Part shown: in pieces, positions 17,329 to 26,211 of the stretch
Layout of the letters: each line of letters begins with the position of its first letter
Position numbering within the stretch: position 1 is the stretch's first letter
DNA from: Candidatus Omnitrophota bacterium
GTDB lineage: Bacteria > Ratteibacteria > UBA8468 > B48-G9 > DSTR01
Direction: 5' to 3'
DNA: 30,852 nucleotides
Assembly: GCA_023818865.1 (NCBI GenBank)
Contig: JAMWDF010000005.1
Location: forward strand, 1 to 30,852
Program-made: the position numbers and the translations under genes
Notes under the pieces: model-generated
What the model saw: the letters and a program-made list of their open reading frames with translations, nothing else
Database searches by the model: none
Told to the model about the DNA's origin: nothing

Positions 17329-19241
17329 TGTTCCCCTTTTTCAGCAGTGTGTAGAATTATTTTCTCCAGTATCTTCTCCCAGCACCCGGTTTTAAAGAAA
17401 ACTCTTAGGGTATTATATTCAAAAGGCGCGCCTGTAATACAAAATATTTTCCCGCCCTTCTCCAATTCTTTATAGATAAGAAAAGGGTCACCTCTGTTTG
17501 TCTTAATTAAAATTTTTGAATCTGCTTTTGCTTTAACCTTGTGAATGTAAGGACAATATAATTTATTTCTTGTCTTCAAGCCATTAAAGAGTTGTTCATC
17601 AAAAACTAAGTATGAATTTCTGTCAAATCTTATGTCGAAAAACGAATCAGTTATTTCTATTGGTATAATATCGGAGAGGCCAGTATCCTTTAGCCCGCCA
17701 TTTCCATATGAGACTAAGCCACCAAGGAAAATAACATTACCTCCATTGACAATATAATCTTTTAATATTTCAGTTCCCAACTTCCCCAGACAGTCAACAT
17801 TTACATCTCCAATAATTATAATATCTTTCTTCATAATTTCATTATAATCGAAAGGGAAATATGTTATCCTTGGCCCTTCCAGCCCAATGCTGTAATATCC
17901 GTAATCAGATACAATGTTGTATTTGCATTTGTTTTTTTCTATCAGGTCTTCAATTTTGTAGTTTTCTGACATTAGTCCTTGCATAAAAAATATATCAAGC
18001 TTTTCATCATATATTCTTTCAATTTTATCCGGCTTCATAATTTTCACGTGTTTCTTAGGTTTTGTGGCTTTAAATAGTGGAGTTACCATATCTTGCTGAA
18101 CGTTATCGGCATAGCCGTAGCTGCCAGGATAAAAGTCAAGATACTCTTCCGAAATATTGTCTCCCGTTATTTTAACAAGTACTACGAGAGGGTCAGGTAA
18201 ATCTACACTTTCTTCCTGAATAATTTCTGTGAATCTATCACTGTTAACCGTGTCTATCCTAAAAGGCTGGAGAGAAAGTTTCTTGTTCTCAAGAGGATTC
18301 AAAATTTCTGTGTTTAACTGCAAGTTTTTTAAATCTTTTAGAACCCCTTTTATCAGATGCCTTAATATTATTTTCCTATTTTCTCGCTTAATATCTATTC
18401 CAGTTAAAATATTAAGTGAGCAATGGACAATATAACCAATCCCTGTAAAAGGAATCATAACAATTTCTGTTTCCCAGAATTTGTCCGGAGGTATAGGAAT
18501 TTTATCAAACATAAATTCAAGAGTTGTATTCCCACCACAATTATAAAGCATATCAAGGTAATTATAGTCCATTAAGAAGATAATGCCTTCTTTTTTTTCA
18601 GTATCTATCGCTCCACTCCATCCGGCATATGGGTCTTTTAAAAAATCACTTTCGCCGGTTCCTTTTCTACTTTTTCTTATCCCTCTTAATGAAGGTCTAA
18701 AAAATATATCATTTTCACTATCATAGTCGCCACCTATAAAAAATACATTCTGCAACCAGTATGCAGGTAGTTTGCTTTTTTCGGTATCGTTTTTAAGTCT
18801 TATATAGCACCTGACAATCTCTAAGTTGTCCCTTACAGTGTATTTTTTTTCAAGAGTCAAATTTTTTATTATTTCCTGCTCTGTACCTTGCCATTTGCCA
18901 GCGATTGCCTTTCCTAAAACTATAGAAACAAAATCACTGTTTCTGTCAATTGAAACGATGTCATACGGAACTTCTAACAACTCCCCAGGCCAATTTTGTC
19001 CCCATAAATGATCCATAAAAAGGCCCATATATTTTTTCTTTTCCGGGATTATATCTTTTATTTTGTTTCTCCCCCAGTTTTTATAATAAAAACTTGAAAC
19101 AATGCCGCCTCTCTTGGGAGAAATGACAAGTTTGATTTTATTGTTTTCTACTATTATTTCGTCAGTCAATTGGCTAACTTTTATTTCAGCAAAAAGTGTT
19201 TGGATGCTTAAAAGAAATGAAATCAGGAAAATCGTTTTCAC
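17325..19241 (-). CDS. Secreted beta-sandwich protein with glutamine-amidotransferase-like C-terminal fold
   Basis: The 638-residue protein starts at a GTG with GGGAGG 5 bases upstream and has a signal peptide (FLISFLLSIQTLFA, cleavage likely before EIKV). Residues about 25-290 look like a galactose-mutarotase-type super-sandwich (VENNKIKLVISPKRGGIVSSF). After a linker, about 400-635 resembles the putative glutamine amidotransferase (GATase1-like, PF07090-type) fold: IIIIGDVNVDCLG, ILKDYIVNGGNVIFLGG, LSDIIPIEI, GGKIFCITGAPF. The place where class I amidotransferases carry the nucleophilic Cys reads FLGGLVSYGNGG, so glutaminase activity is unlikely and a binding role is more plausible. The end overlaps the GH38 start (ATGA). 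Function otherwise unknown. Confidence 0.55.
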   Translation of the reverse strand: MKTIFLISFLLSIQTLFAEIKVSQLTDEIIVENNKIKLVISPKRGGIVSSFYYKNWGRNKIKDIIPEKKKYMGLFMDHLWGQNWPGELLEVPYDIVSIDRNSDFVSIVLGKAIAGKWQGTEQEIIKNLTLEKKYTVRDNLEIVRCYIRLKNDTEKSKLPAYWLQNVFFIGGDYDSENDIFFRPSLRGIRKSRKGTGESDFLKDPYAGWSGAIDTEKKEGIIFLMDYNYLDMLYNCGGNTTLEFMFDKIPIPPDKFWETEIVMIPFTGIGYIVHCSLNILTGIDIKRENRKIILRHLIKGVLKDLKNLQLNTEILNPLENKKLSLQPFRIDTVNSDRFTEIIQEESVDLPDPLVVLVKITGDNISEEYLDFYPGSYGYADNVQQDMVTPLFKATKPKKHVKIMKPDKIERIYDEKLDIFFMQGLMSENYKIEDLIEKNKCKYNIVSDYGYYSIGLEGPRITYFPFDYNEIMKKDIIIIGDVNVDCLGKLGTEILKDYIVNGGNVIFLGGLVSYGNGGLKDTGLSDIIPIEITDSFFDIRFDRNSYLVFDEQLFNGLKTRNKLYCPYIHKVKAKADSKILIKTNRGDPFLIYKELEKGGKIFCITGAPFEYNTLRVFFKTGCWEKILEKIILHTAEKGEQ

Positions 19242-19254
19242 TTTTGCCTCCCTA

Positions 19255-21660
19255 TCACCTTAAAAGTTTTATCAGCAGCATCTTCCAGTAAAATAGAGAA
19301 GGTAAAAATATTTCGGCTTTTCCATTGACTATATCTATGTTTAGTTCAGAGCATTTTGTTTCTGGTTTTTCATCCTTTGTAAATGGTTCGCATGATAACG
19401 AATAGGCCTTGATAACTTTCTCTTTGTTTTTCAAGGTAATCTTGATATTCTCAACTGGTTCAGGGAGAATACTTTCCGGATTTTTTTCTATATCTGTTAT
19501 TACTGGTGGGTTTATAAGATGAATTACTAAATACCTGTACTTATTACCCTCTAACTCATTGACTGTTTCCCTCCACCACAGATGGCCTGGTGCAACTTCT
19601 AGTATTTTTTCAGGATGCTTTATTCTCTTTAGTCCGGTTCCAAAGGTGAATTTCCCGAATCTCACGAGAAATTGAGCGAAATTACCAACATTTGTCTGAG
19701 AATTATAATAAAGTGTATTGGGATGTCCCTTACCCGCAATTCTGAATATTGATTCGTAAATCCTGTCAACCGGGTATTTCCCGCCATTTCTATTTAACGA
19801 AAAAGGATTATAATGCCCACCAGAGGAAAGAATATAATCCCCTTGTTCTGCCATAATTTTATAATATTTATCCCATTTGTTATATGGACTTGTGGGTGAA
19901 TTGTAACTATATGAAACTTCGTCAAGTAGCCAGCCGCCATCCTTACAGAATTCTTCTACCATTTTTGGAAAACGTCTCGTTTCTTCATAAGAACCAAAGT
20001 TTGTCCCAAATACAAAATTTGGATACTTTTTTCTAACAATCTTTTTAATCAATTTTAAATTCTCAATTGTCTGTTGTTCCATTTCTTCTTTTGTTTTTGC
20101 AATTGGCTTTCCGAAAAAATCATGAAAAGGAGAATAAGAACCCCAGATTGGCCCAGTGTTTAAATGCCCACAATCCCATCTTATGCCCTCCCAAGCAAAA
20201 ATTGTTGTTGATTCTATTACCTGGTTTGCAACATATTCAACAACTTCTTTTAACCCATAATTGGGGACGAAATACCCTATTGTTGAAAGCTCTCTAACTT
20301 TTTCCCTATACGGTTTCCAGAATTCAATATATTTTTTCCAGTTTTCCTCGGTATCCTGCCATCCGGTGAAATCTGGGCGTATTTTTTTATAGCCATCCCA
20401 ATCAAAGGTTTTCCAAAACTCTCTTTGTCTATAGAGTTCGGAAACCTTGTAAAATTCAATCAACTCGCCCTCTCTTGTATATGCGAACCAGTAAGGCTTT
20501 TTTTTCAATATTTCTATCGTTTTCTCTCCCATTGCCTGTTGCGCAATATAGCTTATGGAGGCAATACCGTATTTTTTCAACTCCCCTACTTCTCCTATTA
20601 TTTCTCTTTTACTCCTTAGCAGATTACCGCCATTACCTCTAATCCATATTTCCTCATCCGGTGCCATATAGAATGGTTCTCCAGGAGACCAACTAAAAAA
20701 CTCAGTACAGGTCACATATTCTTTTCTTGCTCTTAAAGCACATTCTTTTATCATAGGGTCAGTTGCGCCTATATTATAAAAAACATGACCCCAATTAGGA
20801 TAGTATTCTTTCATTGCTTCGTCTCTTACACCACAAACCGCTATAGCCCAAGGATTTTCATGGACCGTAAAGAATTCCTCTTTAAGGTCAAGAATGTTAC
20901 CATTTTCAAATAGAGTAAATTTTGTTGAATATCCATATCTTGTATTATCAAGTTTGAAGGGAAAACTTACACTCTTTATTTGGCCAGAGGCAACATTTAT
21001 ATCTTTAACCTCTGTTTTCTTTATTTCATCGATGTCGGTTATAAGATCAAACCTTAATTTTATATTTTTATTTTCTTGAGTTAAATTTTCAACTTTTACA
21101 CCTACCTTTCCATTTTCATATGGAAGGTATCTTATTTTATCTGGGAAAACATCTACTATTCTTACTTCTGGTAAATTGCCAATTCTTGCAATCTCAAATT
21201 TATCAATATAAATTACCGGTTCTCCTCCGCTTCCATCCCATCTCATGTAAAAAGAAACTTGGGTTTTTTCATTCAAGAGAAAATCAATAGAATACTCATT
21301 GTAAGAATCCCTATTCTTTGTCTTATATCCATAAATCACACCATATTCCTGAAGGATATTACTAATTCTTATATCAGTTCTCCACCCCCTACCTAACTGA
21401 GGAGCATTCTCTAATCTATATCTTATTTTCAATCTATATTCACCAGGGTTTTCAATTGGAATCCCGAAATAGACAACATTCCAAGGTGGGACGCCGGTGG
21501 AAGGAACTTTTAATGATTTTCCGCCGGATGCCTTTGAATCTTCAACTATTTCAACTCCTTTCTGAAAATTAACAACTTTATCTTCTCCCTCTATTTTTGT
21601 AACATTCTGTGAATGCGAAAACATACTTAGGGTAACTAAAAATAAAAAAACTTTCCTCAT
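19255..21660 (-). CDS. Secreted GH66-like TIM-barrel glycoside hydrolase
   Basis: The 801-residue protein has a signal peptide (MRKVFLFLVTLSMFSHSQ). About 20-165 is a carbohydrate-binding-like sandwich (VTKIEGEDKVVNF, DSKASGGKSL, NPGEYRLKIRYR) resembling CBM35-type modules. An immunoglobulin-like stretch follows to about 270, then a TIM barrel to about 690. GIRWDCGHLN gives D496 and WLLDEVSYSYN gives E581 as the candidate nucleophile and acid/base, a spacing that suits GH66 (dextranase and cycloisomaltooligosaccharide glucanotransferase). The C-terminal sandwich begins VIHLINPPVITDI, also GH66-like. I cannot run a profile search, so a neighbouring or unassigned family remains possible. The RBS GGAGGT overlaps the upstream stop codon, implying coupled translation. 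Confidence 0.55.
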   Translation of the reverse strand: MRKVFLFLVTLSMFSHSQNVTKIEGEDKVVNFQKGVEIVEDSKASGGKSLKVPSTGVPPWNVVYFGIPIENPGEYRLKIRYRLENAPQLGRGWRTDIRISNILQEYGVIYGYKTKNRDSYNEYSIDFLLNEKTQVSFYMRWDGSGGEPVIYIDKFEIARIGNLPEVRIVDVFPDKIRYLPYENGKVGVKVENLTQENKNIKLRFDLITDIDEIKKTEVKDINVASGQIKSVSFPFKLDNTRYGYSTKFTLFENGNILDLKEEFFTVHENPWAIAVCGVRDEAMKEYYPNWGHVFYNIGATDPMIKECALRARKEYVTCTEFFSWSPGEPFYMAPDEEIWIRGNGGNLLRSKREIIGEVGELKKYGIASISYIAQQAMGEKTIEILKKKPYWFAYTREGELIEFYKVSELYRQREFWKTFDWDGYKKIRPDFTGWQDTEENWKKYIEFWKPYREKVRELSTIGYFVPNYGLKEVVEYVANQVIESTTIFAWEGIRWDCGHLNTGPIWGSYSPFHDFFGKPIAKTKEEMEQQTIENLKLIKKIVRKKYPNFVFGTNFGSYEETRRFPKMVEEFCKDGGWLLDEVSYSYNSPTSPYNKWDKYYKIMAEQGDYILSSGGHYNPFSLNRNGGKYPVDRIYESIFRIAGKGHPNTLYYNSQTNVGNFAQFLVRFGKFTFGTGLKRIKHPEKILEVAPGHLWWRETVNELEGNKYRYLVIHLINPPVITDIEKNPESILPEPVENIKITLKNKEKVIKAYSLSCEPFTKDEKPETKCSELNIDIVNGKAEIFLPSLFYWKMLLIKLLR

Positions 21661-21661
21661 T

Positions 21662-23476
21662 TCAACCTCCAGTTAAAAACAGAATTAAATTCCTGAGAAG
21701 AACCTTCCATTCATCTGCCTGCCAGAAAGGAATTTGCTCTCTTGTTTTCTCCCCGGTATTGGCACCAAGAAAACAAGCTACTTTACCTTTGAAATAGACT
21801 GCAATTGTTAAGAACGGAAAACCTCCTGCGCTCACATACACGTTACAATTTGGTTTTAACTTACCTACTTTATATAAATAATAGACACTTGTACTTTCAT
21901 TAAAATTTACATCTTTTAAAAATGAGGCTTCAATGTCCTTCTTAAGAAAAAGACCTTCTTTGGAAAAATCAAACTTGCCGTCTTCGATTTCAAATGGCAG
22001 AACCTCCTCTAAAAGGGAACTTTTCCATCCGGTGTTTTCGTAACTTAGGTGTCCAAGAGCAATAATTAAATTGCCACCCCTTTTGACAAATGCCCTAATG
22101 TAATTTTTATATCTCAACGGTATCGCTTTAATGTTAATATTACTTAAAAATATAAGATTATTATCAAAGAAAGCCCTCACGTCCTCGGGTAGATTATCAA
22201 ATACAGGAGTGTTCATTGTTACATGTAAATATATCCTTTCAACTTCTCCTAAGTCCTTCAAAACATCATCATAATCTTCATAGAAAAGACCCGAAAAAAC
22301 AAGAATCTTTAATGGTTTTTCTCTTCTTGGGGATAAATCTTCGTCAATGAATCCGTCTATCCCAGGAAAAATTTCAACCAGATCTTCATCTGTGAAATTG
22401 CTAATAGGAATAATTATGATATTGTCGATATACCATTCAATGTTTCCCTCAGTATAAACTCTTATACACCACCAACCAGTTTCTCTAATAATAAAATCTT
22501 CAGTAAAAGTAGTGTATTTTTTCTCCTTATCAAAATTTGAGGTATTAAAATTTATTAGAAGCCTCGTTCCCGAAAACTGAGAGGTAATATCAAGGATACC
22601 GATATTTAGATTTTGTTGTTTTATGTTAACTTTTGCCCTAATTTTAAATCTGTACAAGCCAGCTGGCAGAGAGGGAAAATAAGGAGAGTGGAAAACAAGT
22701 CCTCTTTCGCCTGTTTGGGGAATATGTACGGCCTTCCCTTTTATAGCATCCGTGTCGTCGATAATTTTACACCATTTGCTACCCTTCCCGCGAAAACCTG
22801 GGTCTAATGCTGGAAAAAATAGTGTTAAACGGAACGAAGTCGGAAATCTATCAATATCTGTGAGAAATTCATCTTTAGCAAATTCAGGTGAAGGAGGTGG
22901 AGTATATTCCCTAAATTGAATGTTATCAATCCATAACCTTGAAGTCAGAAATTTCCCAACCTGTTTTTCGCTATTATTTGATATGCTTATTTTTACTCTT
23001 GCAAATGCTGAGTTGACAGGACTTGTTAAAATCGCATCTCTTATATCCCAATCAATCTGGCTATAAGTAAATCTACTTATATGGTCGGTAGAAATTAGCT
23101 TCTTATTTCTATCACACCATTCAATTACAACTCCTGAACTTATTCCTACAAATTTATCGTGCCCTTTGCTTTCCCAAATCTGTTTATAAAAAATCGAAAA
23201 AAAGTATTTTTTATTTTCATCAACAGAAACAAGTGGACTATAAAGATTTGCATAAGAATTATTTTTCTCAATCAATATGCAGATAGAACCGTCTTTGGTT
23301 AGTTTAATGTTATTGTCTATGAAAATTTTTGAACCTTCTGTCTTTACTGCTTCCCAGTACTGAAAAAGATTATCTTCCTTGAATTTCTGATAAGGAATTA
23401 AGCTATCGCGAAAAAAAGTTATTTCTGAGTTTAAGAGGACAGGTAGTAAAGGAATGAATAATAAAATCTTTCTCAT
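21662..23476 (-). CDS. Secreted protein with two carbohydrate-binding-like domains and an amidotransferase-like fold
   Basis: The 604-residue protein has an N-terminal hydrophobic signal (ILLFIPLLPVLLNS). Two jelly-roll modules follow at about 20-190 (ending LWIDNIQFREY) and about 210-360 (GLYRFKIRAKV, GWWCIRVYTEGNIEWYIDNI), both ending in the typical (W)YIDNI strand of CBM4/9-like domains. About 385-604 is the same amidotransferase-like fold as the protein at 17325-19241 (LKILVFSGLFYEDYDD, YIRAFVKRGGNLIIALGHL, LLEEVLPFEIEDG, GKVACFLGANTGE). GHLSYENTG lies where a catalytic Cys would be needed, so no glutaminase activity is expected. It is 1 base from the next gene and 6 from the previous one. 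Exact role unknown; surface glycan binding is the simplest reading. Confidence 0.5.
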   Translation of the reverse strand: MRKILLFIPLLPVLLNSEITFFRDSLIPYQKFKEDNLFQYWEAVKTEGSKIFIDNNIKLTKDGSICILIEKNNSYANLYSPLVSVDENKKYFFSIFYKQIWESKGHDKFVGISSGVVIEWCDRNKKLISTDHISRFTYSQIDWDIRDAILTSPVNSAFARVKISISNNSEKQVGKFLTSRLWIDNIQFREYTPPPSPEFAKDEFLTDIDRFPTSFRLTLFFPALDPGFRGKGSKWCKIIDDTDAIKGKAVHIPQTGERGLVFHSPYFPSLPAGLYRFKIRAKVNIKQQNLNIGILDITSQFSGTRLLINFNTSNFDKEKKYTTFTEDFIIRETGWWCIRVYTEGNIEWYIDNIIIIPISNFTDEDLVEIFPGIDGFIDEDLSPRREKPLKILVFSGLFYEDYDDVLKDLGEVERIYLHVTMNTPVFDNLPEDVRAFFDNNLIFLSNINIKAIPLRYKNYIRAFVKRGGNLIIALGHLSYENTGWKSSLLEEVLPFEIEDGKFDFSKEGLFLKKDIEASFLKDVNFNESTSVYYLYKVGKLKPNCNVYVSAGGFPFLTIAVYFKGKVACFLGANTGEKTREQIPFWQADEWKVLLRNLILFLTGG

Positions 23477-23482
23477 AGATAC

Positions 23483-26146
23483 TCATTGTTCAAGAAACAT
23501 TGTTCTTACCTTTTCTTCGCTCAACGGATAACTATATAGCCTAATCTGAGAGATTTTGCCTTCAAAAAGTTTATATTGAGAAATTTTCCCTTCGTGCCAG
23601 AAACCGCCTATACAAAGAGGGAAGGGAGAGGGAATTATTTTTTCTTCCTTCTGTTCTTTCTCAAATACCTTATTTCCGTCAACGTATACTTTTATCATAT
23701 TATTATCATAAGTTAAAATAATCTTTGTCCACTTGCCTCCATAAATAATTGGTTCTGTTATATTTTTCCCCCATTTACCATTTATATCAACACCTATTCT
23801 ATAAGGGGATTTTTTGCCCATAAGCGAAACAACTAAGTGGTTATATTTTCTTAAGATTGTGGCGCCATCAAACAACTTAAATTCTTCATTGGGTTTTATG
23901 TCAAAACAAAAGGTAAAACCATTTCGGAAATTTAATTCTTCTTTATCTTTGATTGTTAAAATTCCTTTACCGTCAAATTCAATACAGAAATCTTTATTTT
24001 CATCTTTTGTCCATTTAAGATTTCTTATTTCAGCAGAATTCCCATTATAAGAATGATCAAAAACCCCGTTACCTTCTTCTTCAAATTTCAACCATACAAT
24101 TAAATCTTTTAATGCAGGCGGCGATTTCATTTTTTCCCATTCGGGAATTTCTATTTGGTCTCCTTCTCTAACCTCGTTTATTTCCACATTATCAAACCAG
24201 CAAGTTCCAGTTCCATCAAGACCTAAAATTAAATCTCCCTGAATAAGACCTGTAAGCTTCTCTGTGATAAAACCAATCTTTGTCCAGTCTTTCGTTCCAT
24301 TAATATGGGTAAACAAATAATCCTTCCTGTCTTTCTTATGATAACATTCAAAGCCAATATAAGGGCCGCTTCCTTTTACATTTTGAGTTTTTACATAAGC
24401 AGTTATGAAATACTTCTTTTCTGTATAATTTTCACCGAACCAGGAAGGCCCGATTCCTGCTCTAACTTCACAAGGTCCATCAATTTTAATGGAAAAATTG
24501 TCATTATAGCCGTTTTTCTTATCCCAAAATTCGGGAGTTTCAAACCAGGCATACTGGTTTTTCCCTTTTCTCCATAACATAACTTGGTGAGGTGAAGCAA
24601 TTTTTATCCCATTTTTAAAATCATTGCCTCCTTTTTTATAATATGGATATTCATACTCAGGGTTTTTTACATCTGGAGGGAATTGGCTGCTGTTTAATAT
24701 TTCCTCCGCTTTTTCCCTTGATAAGCCTGTGAGTTGATAATGAATGAAATATTTCACTCCTGGTTGTAAGGAATTTTTTGGCCTATCATAAGCAATGTGA
24801 ATATCATGACTCCAAGCGCACAACCTTTGAATGATTTCGTCACTTTCCATTGATTTTACTAGTCTAAAAACAGGGTTTACTTCTTCACTAAAAAATCCTA
24901 AAAATCCATCTTTTTTTGATAAACTTAAAAATTCACTTTTCTCGCCATATCCCGGGTAGAAACCATTATGGTTTATTGGATGTTTAAGAAAATTACCATT
25001 CTTAGACTTCCAAACAATCCATCCATAGTAATTTTCCCATCGTTGATTTTCGTGTAGCTCTATACTTGCGTTTACTACGTTATAAGGAAGAAAATTGAAG
25101 AACTCTAGGGAATAAGCATTGGGCCATGTTTTTCCCTCGCAAACTTCAAATTCTGCTTCAATATCATAAATATAACTTTTGTTTTCTTTGTCATAGGAAA
25201 TTGTAACTACATATTTGCTTATGATTTCTTTTTTTAGTGTAGTTCCTTGAGCAAGAAATTTTATCTTTTCCCCCTGTTCAATAACTTCAAATTTCTCAAT
25301 TTTGTTTGCGTACCAATCAGGACCAAGATATTGTAGCCAGCATAAAGGAAAATATCCGATTGGTCTGAAAGAGGGAGCAAGTTTAATCAGATATAATGTC
25401 ATATCATCCCGATTAAACTTACAGATTGGTTCAAAATTATCAAAAATCCAGTCGTAGTTATGCCACTTTCTATAATAAAATAAGTGAGAATTTTCCTGTC
25501 TTTTTGAATCAAGTTTCGTAAAAGTAAAACTTAAATGTTTGAAAATAACAGAACTTTCTTTACAACTTAATCCAAGTTTTCCTTTTTGAATGACTGGTCT
25601 TACATCATAAAAATCAATTATATCCTGTCCGTTTATATTTACTTTGATTCTGTTTCCAGAAAATTCTATATTAAATTCATATTCTTTCCCAATTTCAAAT
25701 GGATAATCTTTTATTGCAATCCATCCTCCATTTTTTTTCCAAATGCCTATTTCTTTATAAGTAGTAGAAAAACATACTCTGTAATAAAATCCGTCTTTTT
25801 TTCTAAGGATGATACCTGCTTCATAACCTGGGAGAAACTCTTCCTCTCCCGAATTCTTCCCATACCAGTTGCTGCCAGGGTAGTGAGGGCTGATATTTAC
25901 AAAAGGTTCTTGTATAATGAATTTGCCTTTAAAACAGCCGCCTAAATATTCCTCTTTAGCCAATAAATCTTCCCAGACCCGTCCCTTATTTACGATAACT
26001 ACCTCTTCTTTTTCAGTGGTGTAGGTATCTTTGTGCTGAAATTGAAGGCCTGAGGCGTAAATTGGGGAAAGTAAAAATCCAGCAGTAACTACATTGAGAG
26101 TGCAGCTTAATCGGTAAATGATAAAAGTTCTCACATTATATGCCAT
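23483..26146 (-). CDS. Large secreted glycan-binding protein with C-terminal LamG domain
   Basis: The 887-residue protein has an N-terminal hydrophobic stretch (about 7-31, ending SPIYASG) that could be a signal peptide. About 60-215 looks like a 3-keto-disaccharide-hydrolase/DUF1080-type concanavalin sandwich (GYEAGIILRKKDGFYYRVCF, GKEYEFNIEFSGNRIKVNIN). About 220-540 is a tryptophan-rich beta region I cannot assign, possibly a super-sandwich. About 560-690 resembles a CBM4/9-type module ending TCWFDNVEINEV. About 700-887 is LamG (LIVWLKFEEEGNGVFDHS, WTKIILTYDNNMIKVYVDG, GKISQIRLYSYPLSEEKV). No catalytic site is recognisable, so it may be purely a binding protein or a lyase-like enzyme. The ribosome site is weak (AGAAG). 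A 65-base gap separates it from the gene before. Confidence 0.5.
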   Translation of the reverse strand: MAYNVRTFIIYRLSCTLNVVTAGFLLSPIYASGLQFQHKDTYTTEKEEVVIVNKGRVWEDLLAKEEYLGGCFKGKFIIQEPFVNISPHYPGSNWYGKNSGEEEFLPGYEAGIILRKKDGFYYRVCFSTTYKEIGIWKKNGGWIAIKDYPFEIGKEYEFNIEFSGNRIKVNINGQDIIDFYDVRPVIQKGKLGLSCKESSVIFKHLSFTFTKLDSKRQENSHLFYYRKWHNYDWIFDNFEPICKFNRDDMTLYLIKLAPSFRPIGYFPLCWLQYLGPDWYANKIEKFEVIEQGEKIKFLAQGTTLKKEIISKYVVTISYDKENKSYIYDIEAEFEVCEGKTWPNAYSLEFFNFLPYNVVNASIELHENQRWENYYGWIVWKSKNGNFLKHPINHNGFYPGYGEKSEFLSLSKKDGFLGFFSEEVNPVFRLVKSMESDEIIQRLCAWSHDIHIAYDRPKNSLQPGVKYFIHYQLTGLSREKAEEILNSSQFPPDVKNPEYEYPYYKKGGNDFKNGIKIASPHQVMLWRKGKNQYAWFETPEFWDKKNGYNDNFSIKIDGPCEVRAGIGPSWFGENYTEKKYFITAYVKTQNVKGSGPYIGFECYHKKDRKDYLFTHINGTKDWTKIGFITEKLTGLIQGDLILGLDGTGTCWFDNVEINEVREGDQIEIPEWEKMKSPPALKDLIVWLKFEEEGNGVFDHSYNGNSAEIRNLKWTKDENKDFCIEFDGKGILTIKDKEELNFRNGFTFCFDIKPNEEFKLFDGATILRKYNHLVVSLMGKKSPYRIGVDINGKWGKNITEPIIYGGKWTKIILTYDNNMIKVYVDGNKVFEKEQKEEKIIPSPFPLCIGGFWHEGKISQYKLFEGKISQIRLYSYPLSEEKVRTMFLEQ

Positions 26147-26211
26147 ACGCTTCTATTTTCGTCGAAACAGTGTGACAAATTGGGTTCAAAAAGTTTTCCT
26201 TTTGGCAAAGC
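26147..26211. promoter_or_regulatory. Intergenic region with an 11-bp inverted repeat
   Basis: This is the longest gap in the AT-rich block before the lacI seam. TTTCG-T-CGAAA (26157-26167) is a perfect 5+1+5 inverted repeat about 11 bases before the start codon at 26146, in an operator-like position. TTGTCA lies further upstream as a possible -35, without a good -10. A weak AT-only stem (CAAAAAG/CTTTTG) also occurs. None is strong enough to call a promoter or terminator. Confidence 0.2.

Noticed and set aside
25586..25945. 119-codon AT-rich open frame on the + strand
   Set aside because: Long aromatic/Phe-rich frame that is the complement of Lys/Glu-rich coding sequence in the 23483-26146 gene; treated as a shadow.
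26147..26211. Promoter (TTGTCA at -35) or terminator (CAAAAAG/CTTTTG stem)
   Set aside because: No good -10 at 16-18 bases and only an imperfect AT-only stem, so recorded only as a low-confidence region.
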